A stretch of 60,000 nt of DNA from Takakia lepidozioides (Eukaryota; Streptophyta; Takakiopsida; Takakiales; Takakiaceae): NCBI GenBank assembly GCA_030704615.1, contig CM060732.1:58635053-58695052 (forward strand), given 5' to 3'. The notes under the pieces were generated by a model. The model made no database searches. It was not told where the DNA came from and saw only the letters and a program-made list of their open reading frames with translations. Both the position numbers and the translations under genes were made by a program. Below, piece by piece: positions 20,601 to 30,642 of this stretch. Within the stretch, counting starts at the first letter, position 1. The number at the start of each line of letters is the position of its first letter.

Positions 20601-23499
20601 GGGTCAATGGCCACAAGGCTACGGCAAACAACGTCTTATGAGTACATTCATTTCATTTCTAGTATATATATTTTGGTTGCCTGCCAGCTTCTCCTCCTCT
20701 TTCTCTCTCTCCTGACATCTATGGGCGCATCTGTGAAAGCTTCCACAACCAGGAGGACTACCGAGTGTTCATGGAATGATGCTCATGCTTTCCAGTGTAT
20801 CAATTTCAGACCTTGGATCCCGTTTAATTCCGCATAACTGGATTGTTGTCAGTTGTGCACGAGCACCAGGCAACTCCAGGCCAAGACCCATATAGCCTGG
20901 TGGGCTGAAAACCCATCAGGCTCGAGGAGGGTTGAATTTACCCCCAAGGGTACAACGTTGCCGATGTCACAATAAGTATATCCACTCTCTCTCCCCCTTT
21001 TTCTTTTCTGGTTTGCTCTGCTTTGTCCCATGGGGGCGCATGGGCCCCCTTGGAGGATTGTAAAGTTAATTTCTTCTTTCCGAGGCTTTGACCCTTAGAC
21101 AATCCCTTGAGCAGTAGTTGCTTTTGGGCTGATTTTAGGCTCTGGTTTTGTCTCCTCTCTCTGGTTTTTTCCATTTTGTCCCATAAGCTCTTTGAGCTTT
21201 CCGCGGATGTTATATAGTACCATTTCATTTCATTTCTATCTGCATGAGGCCTTGGCCCTTAGGCAATCCCTTGAGCAGTAGTTGCCACTAGGCTGCTTTT
21301 GGTTGTGGTTTTCTCTTCTTTCCTGTTTTTCCCTTTTGTCCCCAAGCTCTTTGAGCTTTCCGCGGACGTTATAAAGTACCATTTCATTTCATTTCATTTC
21401 TTTAGTGACATTTCATTTCTTACCTCACTTGGCATGCCAATCTTAGATACAATATGACAGTGTGTCAGCGATTTTGGCCGGCACTATTGACTTTGCTAGC
21501 ATTATTGCTTTGTACATCCAATGTTCTCAATTTTCTGGGACTAGGTTGTTGTTGTCTGTGCACAAGCACGAGAATGTTTTTGGATGGGTCTCAGACCCTC
21601 GTGGGAGGGTTGATACCTCAGCTTTGAGGGTACTGCACAGTGGTATGCAGTGTGGCCCACCTCCTACTTGCGTGGTGGATCACCCAGCAAGTTGGCATGT
21701 CTTTCACAAATTATTCAAGGATTCTTCAATGATTTGTGGGTATCTTTTTGGTTATGGTTTTCCCGACCCTCAGAAGTTGAAGTAGTTTCATTATATTGTA
21801 GTTGTCAGTTCTCTTTAAGACAGGTTTGATGTAACAGACAAATGGCGAAGGACTTTGTTGTCTCTGGAACAGCCGCTGAGTCCCTTTATGGTGCCTGCGA
21901 GTCCATGTTCAAGCCTGACTTGGTAAGAACCTTGGCCCTGTCACTGGAATATGACTGACAGTGCAATAGTAGTAGAATCTTGCTCACTTGATGTGAATTC
22001 CAATCCTTAAAGTAACATTCATTTCCTGATACTGGATTGGCATGGTCTATGCATGAACTAGCCCTAGAAGGGTTACTTTTCCGCAGGGAATAAGCCCTGT
22101 AAGCCCTCAACAAAAGGTCAAAGCCAACCTTCATGGGGAGGTCCAATGACATCCCACACAAGGATTTTCTTAAGGATTATAATGCAGCCAGATCTTCACT
22201 ATTTTCCCCTGGTGTGGAACAGAGGTGGATATATAAATCAAGTGATCCTACTCATTTTTGTTATTAGGAAACTGAGGAGCTATTTGAGACCATATCACAA
22301 GCATTGTTGTCATCTGTGGATCGTGACTGCATCAGTGGATGGGGCGGGCTCGTCCATATTGTGTAAGCCCAACTCTTCATTCAGTGAGTCCATTTCAGCA
22401 TCTCTCTCCCTCTCGTGCCCTGCCCACCACAAGATCGAGGGTCATTATTGGTGTATCCACACTCACCAAGGCCAGCTTTAACTTCGACAATGCGAAGTGT
22501 CTTGCCCTATCTGCATGAAGCACTCCACCTTCAGGCCATATTTGAGCTTTCTGTGGGCATGAAATTCCTTTCTATATTTATCTTGTGAGGAGAGGATCTG
22601 TGTAATTTGCTGAGTGGAGATGTAGCATCACGTCTTCTTCTTGCGTACGTCTACCTTTTACAAACTTTGGAGCAGATGCTGGTGCCTTTTTAGAGATACC
22701 ATTATTGTATGACGCCTTCAGCTATAAGAACTGAAGGGCATATATGAAGCACTCCATATACATGCAATGTTTGGGTTTTGATCTTTTGTGCAAATTTAGT
22801 GCCTTTCAGGTTGGTGGTTGGTGCACACATCTAAGAGATAAAAAGTACATCATCATTATATTGTGCTGTTCTAGCCTAACCCATGGTCCTCAAGCCTCCT
22901 ATGGATGTCATGAATTTCGTCTTTACATAAATTGCACCTGGGGCCTTTACTAGTAGATTTGTTCATCCCTCTCCTCTTCAGCAGCTGAATCTCTTAATCG
23001 ACGTGTCCAACCAATGTGGCATACTCCACACTAGTGTAAGATAAGCCCAGTAACATTTTTCACACCATGTCTAGTCAGCATGCCACATCATATAGTGACT
23101 CCCATTGTGTGGATTAACTTACACTATATGGCTCATTCTCACACTGGTGTGAAATAAACCTTGTATATTGTTCGACACCTTCTTGGTCAACGACCATTGA
23201 CCACAGAAGGTGTGAGCTTGGTGTAGACTAGTCTACACGAAGCGGATTTTCTTATACTGGCTCAATCTACACCAACGAGATTTTACAAGGATGTAAGATT
23301 ATGTGTAAGAAAAGCCATCTTAACTGCTTTGAAAATTAAGGATGTCAGCAGAGCTCCCTCTGCACAACGATCCAAACTGCTACTCTAATTTCTGAAGGAG
23401 TATAGGAGGCACTGATGATAGTGTTGTAGCTGGTTTGTGGGCATTTGCAGAACATCTGACAAAGTTATCACTCGCACATTGAAGGGCCGTATGGATTGA
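14698..23499 (+). CDS. PBC1: 20S proteasome subunit beta type-3, seven exons
   Basis: Exons: 14698-14703, 15090-15271, 15477-15584, 15950-16039, 21838-21922, 22268-22362, 23451-23499. All joins are GT-AG with matching phase and total 615 nt, giving 204 aa plus stop, the usual length of plant PBC1/PSMB3. The first coding exon is only ATGTCT. Exon 2 gives [19 protein letters not shown] and [20 protein letters not shown]. Exon 3 gives [20 protein letters not shown]. Exon 4 gives [13 protein letters not shown]. Exon 5 gives [20 protein letters not shown]. Exon 6 gives [18 protein letters not shown]. The last ends LKGRMD, the family's C-terminus. Beta-3 is a non-catalytic Ntn-hydrolase-fold subunit of the inner beta ring of the 20S core in nucleus and cytosol. 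The fourth intron (16040-21837) is swollen by LINE copy B with a nested hAT-like element; no exon is damaged, so the gene is probably functional. Confidence 0.96.
15780..15889 (+). mobile_element. Two tandem LINE 3'-end stubs in proteasome intron 3
   Basis: 15780-15821 and 15835-15889 both match the last 40-55 bases of LINE copies A/B/D (TATGGCCACAAGGCTACGGC ... GAGTAC). Each is followed by ATTCTCT. They look like two extremely 5'-truncated insertions of the same family, the second landing directly behind the first. Confidence 0.8.
16079..16213. repeat. Snap-back inverted duplication at the 5' end of LINE copy B
   Basis: Arms of 63 bp (16079-16141 and 16151-16213) are reverse complements with two mismatches, around a 9-base loop CAAGCAGCA. 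The right arm matches LINE copy C near 35690-35730 and is therefore LINE sequence. The left arm is an inverted copy of it. Both lie inside the target-site duplication. Confidence 0.92.
16860..17662. mobile_element. Non-autonomous hAT-like element, 803 bp, nested in LINE copy B
   Basis: Ends are CAGCGTTGGCCGGGTATA (left) and CAGTGTTGGCCGGTTATA (right, read inward), with similarity continuing to ~27 bp. The 8-bp duplication GTATGAAC lies at 16852-16859 and 17663-17670. The interior is AT-rich with AACCGTC/AACCGCC motifs and no transposase. Removing it restores the LINE endonuclease reading (GPYGEYE then [16 protein letters not shown]). Confidence 0.92.
20840..21620 (+). repeat. Repeat cluster in proteasome intron 4: ATTTC-tailed repeats (21062-21235, 21246-21415) and SINE-like units
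   Basis: Two adjacent copies of a ~170-bp repeat share GACCCTTAGACAATCCCTTG (variant GGCCCTTAGGCAATCC), AGCTCTTTGAGCTTTCCGCG and the end AGTACCATTTCATTTCATTT. A third copy lies on the minus strand at 40583-40760. On either side, 20849-20960 and 21530-21620 resemble each other (TGTGCACGAGCAC / TGTGCACAAGCAC, then GAGGGTTGA). The family is unknown to me; a SINE or a LINE 3' end with an (ATTTC)n tail would fit. Confidence 0.6.
23015..23320. repeat. Foldback-rich DNA in proteasome intron 6
   Basis: Several short inverted repeats occur together: ACACCTTCTTGGTCAA against TTGACCACAGAAGGTGT (23179-23217), the palindrome GTGTAGACTAGTCTACAC near 23220, and recurrent GTGTAAGATAAGCC / GTGTAAGAAAAGCC motifs at the two edges in mixed orientation. 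It may be one or two degenerate MITEs. No clean target duplication was identified. Confidence 0.5.
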
Positions 23500-23857
23500 G
23501 ACCTATTGTTGCATATTTTGAGAATGCTAAGCTCTCCCCTCTCAATCTTCCAACTCTTTTGACTTCATGTCAACATGGTCAAGCTGTTTAATTTTGCTGC
23601 TCGCTATGCCAATAACCCCTTTTTCTTGGCTGTAGGATTTCCACAGATCATCTCAAAGAATTGAGTGTTGGTTGCAACCTGTATTTTGCAACTTCATTGG
23701 ATTACACTTGGAAATAAATGATTGCCCTGGCATGGAGAGTTAAGACTTGACCTGGAATGAAAGGAATAATAACACTTTTAAGTCTTCTAGGAAAACACAA
23801 CTTTCTCACATTTGAAGAGTTAAGAGTTCCTACTGGCCACATGCACATGAAAATTCC

Positions 23858-24357
23858 TCAACCAAATCTAGATTCTGAGAGCCAGCAGGTCTCAGACAAC
23901 AATCTCACACCTGAGGTGAACAAACAATGCCTGGGAATGCTGAATTTGTTTGTCACAGCTTGGGTCCACCAGCAAAGAAATCCGAGATAATACAGCAAGG
24001 AGCTGGCCCAAATCCAGAATGCAACCCTGATTTTGAGGACACCTTCGAGATTACATCCTGTACGCATACAACTAGCTTGTCTGGCATGTGGACCCATGAC
24101 TGGAAGAGGGCTCCTTCTGGGAAATCGTCCCCCACACCTACCAGTCGGTGGTCCATAGCAGGTTCAATCCCTAGTCTGGCTGCATGTCCTTCCTCCTGCT
24201 CAATGTCCGTGTCTATGCTCACCAAGCTCACGATGACACCAAGGGAAGCCAACTGCCTCGAGAGTTGCAGCATAGGATTAGTGTGGCCAGTCAAGGGGAA
24301 TGGTATAATCACCACATGCGGTCTAGGTTCCTCTTGTGCTGACAAAGAGAGGGCCAT
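23858..24357 (-). pseudogene. UDP-glycosyltransferase N-terminal fragment, frameshifted
   Basis: From an ATG at 24357 the frame reads MALSLSAQEEPRPHVVIIPF, then PLTGHTNPMLQLSRQLASLG, the plant UGT acceptor-domain start (HVxxxPxPxxGHxxPMLxLxxxL) with its early His. It runs to CIISDFFAG and then goes out of frame near 23975. The -1/+1 frame continues WTQAVTNKFSIPRHCLFTSG, which is what should follow DxFxGW in the family. After that the match fades and no PSPG box is present. Only about 165 of ~470 residues remain. It is a dead copy or the first exon of a broken gene. Confidence 0.88.
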
Positions 24358-25942
24358 GGCCTTCGAACAGGGGAAGATGGTGTGCTTGCAAGCAGTTTGA
24401 AGACCAACTTCCCCCAGCAGCTTGCAGCAGACTAAGGAAAAACCATGCGCTCGTTAAGAACGCATTATAGACTTCAGCTGTGCCGAAGCACTTGCCACAA
24501 ACTTGTGCAACACACAATGTTGTCTGTCCACATACAAACCTTGTTAACATTGAGACATGAAAGTAGACAAGGAGTAGAGACATTGAGAACTGCCGCAACA
24601 AGGAAAGGAAAGGACAGGAACTCCAGAACGTCCACGGGAAGATCAAAGAGCTTATGGGAGCAAGGCAAGTGGAAACCAAAAAAGTTGTGCCCACCACCAC
24701 AAAAATTACAATTCAACTTCAAGAAATTCTCCAAGGTGGAGAGCCTCATGAAAATATGCTAGTAGAGGCCCAGGATCTCGTAGTAGCGCTACTACGCAAA
24801 TTTTTGACACTGCAAGAAAGTGCAGCATGGGGGTGTCTTTGGAGGGACCAACACAATTTACGGGCGCCCAGTATAGGCAGGTTGTAGGGCGAGTTTAATA
24901 TCCATGCCTCCAGACATGTAGCATCGTTGCCCTTGCTGTTGCCTTCCACCCTGAACTTCCTGGATACAAAGAACAGTGACCTGACTGTTTTCTCAGCTCT
25001 CAAGAAAAGTTCAAAAACAAATCATCGAGAACGGAAAGAACTTTGGGCACTTAGAGACCGGAAAATTCCATGTTTGGAAAATCAGCTCAAGACAGAAATT
25101 TCCCAGGAAAGGGAATGCTGTAGGCACAACAGTGACAAACATCAAACAGGACAGATGACTCGCACACAGGACTAAGGGTTTAAGCTTACTGCAACAATGT
25201 AGTAAGATCCAAGTTTTTAAATCTGGCCCAAGCAAAGAAAAAGAGATGTGACTAACAACACTGACAATGGCTAAGATAAAAATCAGTCCCACTCCGAAGA
25301 TGACTCCTCAGAATTACAAATAGCAATGCAAGTGAAGTACTGGATTTGCACCTAACGTAATCGCTGTGAGCTTCAGCTGAACGCTCGATGGTTTCAAGCG
25401 CACACATGCTTCCTGCAATTCTGGAGTCACTCCAATTCGCCCTTCGACCACTTTCAAATCGAGCTCAAAGTCCGATTTCCACTTCAGGATGAGCGTGGAT
25501 CACACATCCGTCAACCTTGGTCTCCTCACTATCTCGAAAGACTTGCTGCCATTCCAGGGATATGGTCTCTTCCCTCTCCAAAAGACCTGCTGCCAAATAG
25601 AGTGGCCTGGCGGGACAGGACTCCCGAGTCACAGGACACCCCATGCCGCAGCTACCCACCATCTCTGCTTTTATGGTGCTCAGTACAAAGAGGAGGGCGG
25701 AAGGCGGCTGACAAGGATTCGTACAGAAGTGTAAGTTCCAAAAACTTCTCTCTCTTTCCATTGCGGCCCACCACCTCCCGTGCGAAGGGATTGGCGCTGC
25801 CCGAGCCCTAAGGGCACACCACACAAGGATTTGAGGCCGGACAGAGCGTCTGGCATTTTTATTTTTTTGTTGTGCAGATATATATCTTTTGTGCAGAGAT
25901 GCTCTTCCAAGGAACACACCTTGTGTCACAAAACCCAAACCT
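24358..25942. other. Spacer between UGT relic and TMEM53-like gene
   Basis: No gene recognised. Minus-strand frames at 25465-25938 and around 25330-25480 contain protein-like patches (for example DFELDLKVVEGRIGVTPELQ near 25470-25400), but no family could be named and the frames do not join. The 3' UTR of the downstream-reading TMEM53-like gene should lie at the right end. Confidence 0.3.
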
Positions 25943-27349
25943 CTAACTAGATCGTGATGGAAGACACACCTTAAGGAAATTGCTCAGCTGGTCACTGTAA
26001 AGCTGCGGATGGGTTCGGAAATGGTCAACGTGTGGTGATGACTGAAGGTTGCAAGCCCACACCTTACGTCCTGCATTTTTTTGTTGTTCAATGAATGCCT
26101 CAACTGCTTTCACTGGGATGACCCGGTCTGCCGTGCTGTAAATATACAACTGCGGGCATGGAGGCTGCTGCTTTGAGAGAATTGTCACCACCTCTCCTAA
26201 CCGCTGGTTAACAGCTGGGAGTTTCAAGAAGAAAGAGAAGAACCTTTCCAACACAGACAGCAGTGCACTTTCTATGCCAGAAGGTTCCACCTCTGGATTG
26301 GACAGAACGCTCTCATTCAAACCATTGACTGAGACCCCTTCCTTAACTTCCTGCATCTGTGTGCTTGACTTTGTAGCACTACTCCTTTTCTTCAAGAGTG
26401 CTGCCGAGAAGCCCGATGCCCAGACCTGTGGATCAGGTTGAGGGGCAGGGGCAGAGTCCACCACACAGCCTTTGATTTTCTCCAGCATATGCCCCCCTTG
26501 CTGTAACAGCCTCTCCAATACAACTCCATAGCTCAGCCAACCTGTGTTGCTGAAAGTGTGAAACATGAGATTCTTCTCTCCATCACTGTCGTCATCCTGA
26601 TCGCTGAGCCACAGTGCAAGGTGGTGAGCCAGCCTGTCCACATGCTCTTCAGCTTTACCTCCAACATTGAAGCTCAACAGGTCAGTCATCGGGACCACAA
26701 ATGTCACTGCATGAATTCCCCGTGCATTGTACCAGTCCGCATACTTCTTCAAATGCTTCTGTTGTGCACCCAGCCACCCAAGCAACACAACCGTCAAGGC
26801 TGGCTTCCTGCTGGTGGACGTCCATGACTCTTTCTGGCTTCTTAAATTAAAAGAACCAGGACTGGGTGTGTGCCAATGGTGGAGAGATCTTGAGCAAGCC
26901 AATACAGGAGGGCTGGAAGAATAGGGGGTGGCCACTTCATAGGGTAAGAGAGTAGAGAGAAGGGACACCAGATCAACAGCAGGATGAGGTTGGGAGTGAG
27001 AGAAGGATGCGCTAGGGAATGACAAAGGGCACTGATATTGTGACTGCAAGGGCGAAGCCGAAAGCAGAGTATTTGAACACCGGCCAAAAGCAAATTTTGA
27101 CGCTTGGCGCTCTAATCCTGATGTTTGCACTAAAGAATACAAGGCGGGAGTGGACGTGATTGTCATAGACAGAGGTTGCGAGGGGAATCCATAGCACAAA
27201 GACGGGGAAGAAGAAGGGTAACCTGAAGCTGGATATATAGGGCACAGGTATGAGAGAGCTCTACGGGAGGACATGAGCGGAGAACCTCCCATTGGGGAAA
27301 GTGATGGGGCGCCCTGTTTCAAAGAGAAAGAGGAGGATGGGTGAGACAT
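25943..27349 (-). CDS. DUF829 / TMEM53-like alpha/beta-hydrolase-fold protein
   Basis: A single-exon 468-codon gene starting MSHPSSSFSLKQG. Residues 1-170 are Ser/Pro-rich and poorly conserved in style, possibly an organelle-targeting or disordered leader. The DUF829 domain starts at about residue 180 with VVLLGWLGAQQKHLKKYADW. It continues with VTFVVP, the nucleophile-region strand LMFHTFSNTGWLSYG, KGCVVDSAPAP, and near the C-terminus LYIYSTADRVIPVKAVEAFI plus SSPHVDHFRTHPQLY. These give Ser, Asp and His in the order of an alpha/beta-hydrolase triad. TMEM53 is a nuclear-envelope protein in animals; plant DUF829 proteins are mostly uncharacterised, so the substrate is unknown. No frameshift, stop or intron interrupts the frame. 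The start is the first in-frame ATG. No operon-like neighbour exists. Confidence 0.93.
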   Translation of the reverse strand: MSHPSSSFSLKQGAPSLSPMGGSPLMSSRRALSYLCPIYPASGYPSSSPSLCYGFPSQPLSMTITSTPALYSLVQTSGLERQASKFAFGRCSNTLLSASPLQSQYQCPLSFPSASFSHSQPHPAVDLVSLLSTLLPYEVATPYSSSPPVLACSRSLHHWHTPSPGSFNLRSQKESWTSTSRKPALTVVLLGWLGAQQKHLKKYADWYNARGIHAVTFVVPMTDLLSFNVGGKAEEHVDRLAHHLALWLSDQDDDSDGEKNLMFHTFSNTGWLSYGVVLERLLQQGGHMLEKIKGCVVDSAPAPQPDPQVWASGFSAALLKKRSSATKSSTQMQEVKEGVSVNGLNESVLSNPEVEPSGIESALLSVLERFFSFFLKLPAVNQRLGEVVTILSKQQPPCPQLYIYSTADRVIPVKAVEAFIEQQKNAGRKVWACNLQSSPHVDHFRTHPQLYSDQLSNFLKVCLPSRSS

Positions 27350-27541
27350 TATTTGAGAGCAGTCACTTCAAGAAAGACGTAGAGTCCTTCGGATTTCCCT
27401 AGAGAGGGTTGGTATCCTGCGTGCATACTCATGTGAGCACAAACCACGGTCATGGGGATGTTATCATTCTTAGAGCCGGGTTCCATGGGCAGCTGCAAGC
27501 GCCTCACTATGAAACGCCCATGGAATCGCCCCTTTCTAAAG

Positions 27542-27625
27542 GCCGGGAAAAAGACGTCCCTTGGCAAAGGGCGATCTTCACGGCGAGCCGGGAAAAAGAC
27601 GTCGCAAAGGGCGATCTTCAGGGCG
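27542..27625. repeat. Two-unit tandem repeat, ~40-45 bp
   Basis: GCCGGGAAAAAGACGTC followed by CAAAGGGCGATCTTCA occurs twice in a row (27542-27586 and 27587-27625), the first with a 6-base insertion. It lies about 200 bp upstream of the DUF829 start codon, so it may be in its promoter. Confidence 0.8.
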
Positions 27626-27994
27626 CCCCTAACTCACACCTTTGACTTTTCCCACACGGCCCGGGGCCTTAATACTATTGATTTCCATCCAAAGTAAGTT
27701 AGATTTTAGGAGAGGGAATGATTTTTTATATTTTCATCCAAAACTTATATTAATTGTCATTTACTATGTCATGGGCCCAGAGCAATTGGTGCCAACGATT
27801 TCTAAAGGGGTGAATGGAAAGTGTCCATGGAACCACCCCCTCTCATTTTTAAGGGGCGATTCCCTCACAAGGGCGTTTGCTTGGGGTGACGTTTGGGAGT
27901 GTCATACAAAGCAGCATACCGTGCTGTCCATTCCGATAGGGAGATTAATAGGTCCGTGGTGTTGACCCAATGTCGTGATCCCCTACACATCGGA

Positions 27995-29330
27995 TCATGT
28001 TATGCTCCCCCTGTGCCCCTGCTCCCCCCTGAACCCCTTCACAGTGCATGATGTTATGCTCTCATGCTCCCAGGAGTCCACGTCGTCGATTCCACACATC
28101 TTTTGTTCATTGGTTTCGAAGGTCACATCACAAGAGACGATTCGTTTATCACCCATTTCGGGCATTGTTTTCTTCTGAAATTTTGTTTGAATGCCAATGG
28201 CAAATTTGAGGTCGACAATGTCGTGTCGTATTCCTCCAGCAGCAGGGGCATCGGGCGTGTCATCTTGATAAAAGAAAACACTCTGGGGCTGGGCATCCTT
28301 CCACATCTTCAGACTGGTCCCCTCGTCCTTATGCCACTTGAAAATCTCACATGCAAGCTTGTCCATGATGTTTCTAATGTCATGCTCAAGCACAACATCA
28401 TCACGACAACAATTCTCTCCATTGACCTTGCTGTCAAATACCTGTTGTTCATGTTAGGCCATTATTTCAGCAGACGACAAACCAGCACGTATGCTATCCG
28501 TTATCGACATCTTAACCTCTTCACTAAGATGAGGTGCGTATGCGAAACGGGTGTTAGTTGAACTCGGGTCAATGTGGCCATGGCAGACGTTGTCACGTCC
28601 ATCAACATGGTATTTATTGTAGTATGCTATGACAGCAAGAGAAGGATCTAAGTAGCATCGTCCTATCCTAATTTGACAGAGACAACCCCTCTTGATGGAC
28701 TCTCCTTGAACGATTTTCTTCCGTCTCTTGTGGTTGTTGTAAGAAAACGATGAAGCATCCAGCACACACCCTCTTCTCCCATTCCTTCTCTTCAAAGAAA
28801 GTTTATTGATATGTACTACATTTGTGCGCTTGTCCTCAGGTCCATAAGAACAATGATGAGCACTAAGTCGGCGGAGTGGAATACTCGGAGCAAAAGAGCA
28901 TTGCATTTTGACATAATAGAAGAGCAAACAATGCAACAAACAACATGCCATTACAAAGAACACACTGAGACCATCCAGAAACCACAACGGAGAAGGCGGA
29001 CTTTATCACAAGAGAGCAACTATTGGCCCTTGGAGCTAAGAGCTCGCCCTCCTCATGCTTTCCCTTTTTAGGCACCATTTTGTTGAAGTGAGTGGGCGCC
29101 TCAGGCCTTTCTTCCTCCCCTCTCACAAAATCGTCGATCCTCGTCCAACGAATGCCGCAACATCCGTATTCACACGATGTCCACCTCCACTTGAAATAGT
29201 TGGAGTCTATATAAGGCTCATGTGGTTGAAGGAATCATCCGGGGGGATTTGCAACGCGCCACGAAGCTGTGATAGAAGGAATGACCTCCGCAACTCCGAA
29301 GATGCACTCATGATGCGTGACACCCCTACA
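27995..29330 (-). pseudogene. MULE-like transposase relic
   Basis: The minus strand reads, from high to low coordinates, WTSCEYGCCGIRWTRIDDF near 29170, a gap, then RRNGRRGCVLDASSFSYNNH, CLCQIRIGRCYLDPSLAVIA, an in-frame TAA at about 28454, and AIGIQTKFQKKTMPEMGDKR followed by IVSCDVTFETNEQKM. The last piece is the start of the MULE transposase domain (FxIxIQTxFQ ... G.KRIVxxDxTFxTN) with its first catalytic Asp. The rest of the domain is missing. The 28454 stop and the truncation show it is dead. No terminal inverted repeats were identified. Confidence 0.65.
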
Positions 29331-29332
29331 TG

Positions 29333-29430
29333 AATAGTACACAACAGCGGATAAAATTCAAACCCTCAGTTTTGCAGGGGGCTAATCCGCCACCCACTCT
29401 TACACCAGTTTCACTATTAGTTTTAGTATA
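29333..29430 (-). repeat. tRNA-derived SINE-like sequence
   Basis: Read on the minus strand, an A-box-like TAAGAGTGGGTGGCGGATTA is followed ~35 bases later by a B-box-like GGGTTTGAATTTTATCC. Order and spacing suit a pol III promoter of a SINE. It does not fold into a recognisable tRNA. The 3' end is undefined. Confidence 0.45.
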
Positions 29431-30642
29431 GAGCAAGAATAGGGTGCCATACTGCATCATCATCACCATGTCATCATCATCATTTGTTTTAAAGCTGCTC
29501 GGAGTGCTCAAAAAAATGGAAAAACAAGAAAAAAGAAGATGTCATCTTGGCCACATCGTCATTGCCACGTTTCGGAGGCCACGTCATCAACATACATTCT
29601 TTAAGCTGCCCGGATTGCTCAGTAATAAAAGAGAACAAACTGAATTATGAAAATCATTGTTGTCAAATCTGCTCTAATATATATATATATTTATTTATTT
29701 ATTTTTATTTTTTTCCTTTCTTTCGTGTTCGATGTAATTATTATAGCTGTTCCAAATATTACTTTGATGTTGTGATAAACACGTTTCAATTTACTAATAT
29801 TTACAGAGAGGGAATGTAAACTCTAGCTGGGGTTGTACGGTGGGGAGTGTAATTCCACTTGGGGTTACACTGGGTTATACAACAGGAAGTATAACTCCAC
29901 TCGGTAGAATTCACTCTTGATCTCGAAATTGGACTAGGTCAAAATTTGGCTAAGTTTAAAATTGGAGTAAGAATAGTTACACAATATAGGGGGGTGACAT
30001 GAACCATGGAAGCCAGCGGTGACATTAACACCCATCAAGAATCAAACCTTCACCTCATCGCTTCAATTACCATATAGACTACTAATCACTGTTTGACAAT
30101 CTCTCACATTCTAAAATATTTAATAGTGAATCCGCGTTAAGACAAGGTGGGGAAGATTTGACATATTGCTCACAAACACATAGCAACAAATGCAAGTATG
30201 ATGGCAAATATTTGTAGGTGAACATTGCTTTGTGCTGATGATGTCCACGCTTGTCAACAGACACCATTTACAATGTGAAGGCTGAAGAGAGACCAAATGA
30301 CCATTGTAGAGGTTTTGCAGAGGTTTTGGTGCGTCCATGTTCAAAACACCAAAATACATAACTGTTAATCACATCAGGGTCACAACTAAAGCACTGTAGC
30401 TGAGAAAAGTAGCATTCCATTTGTGCATGAAATGGGATAAGAAATATCTCACTCCAACAAGTTTAACAAGAGAAGGCTTGTACAATATCTAAGCGCATTT
30501 CTTGCTGTCCACTTCAAAGACAGAACACAAAAGACAAAAGATACACCAATCAAATGTAGTTCAGCCAATGACTACCAATGGGGTAGTAGCATGATAAAAC
30601 ATGTGATGGTAGTATCATGTGTATGGGTTCTCTCATCTAAAA
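29431..30642. other. AT-rich spacer downstream of CFAP100
   Basis: No gene recognised. It contains a CATCAT microsatellite near 29455-29485 and a T-rich run near 29675-29715. Minus-strand frames at 30082-30359 are short and unassigned. Confidence 0.35.

Larger units (their letters stand above)
16077..20645 (+). mobile_element. LINE copy B, near full-length ORF2, disrupted, in proteasome intron 4
   Basis: It is flanked by a 14-bp duplication, ATTCATTTCATTTC (16063-16076 and 20646-20659). In order it encodes an apurinic-type endonuclease start ([32 protein letters not shown]), the endonuclease core [15 protein letters not shown], and [15 protein letters not shown]. The reverse transcriptase follows: [49 protein letters not shown] and [13 protein letters not shown]. 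The C-terminal segment ends near 20390. Several frameshifts and in-frame stops break the frame, and an 803-bp hAT-like element splits the endonuclease. The 3' end is GAGTAC with no poly(A). It lies in sense with the host gene and begins with an inverted duplication (separate entry). Confidence 0.94.

Noticed and set aside
24323-24749. Minus-strand frames of 125 and 91 codons upstream of the UGT relic
   Set aside because: Hydrophobic but without any family pattern; they overlap each other in different frames.
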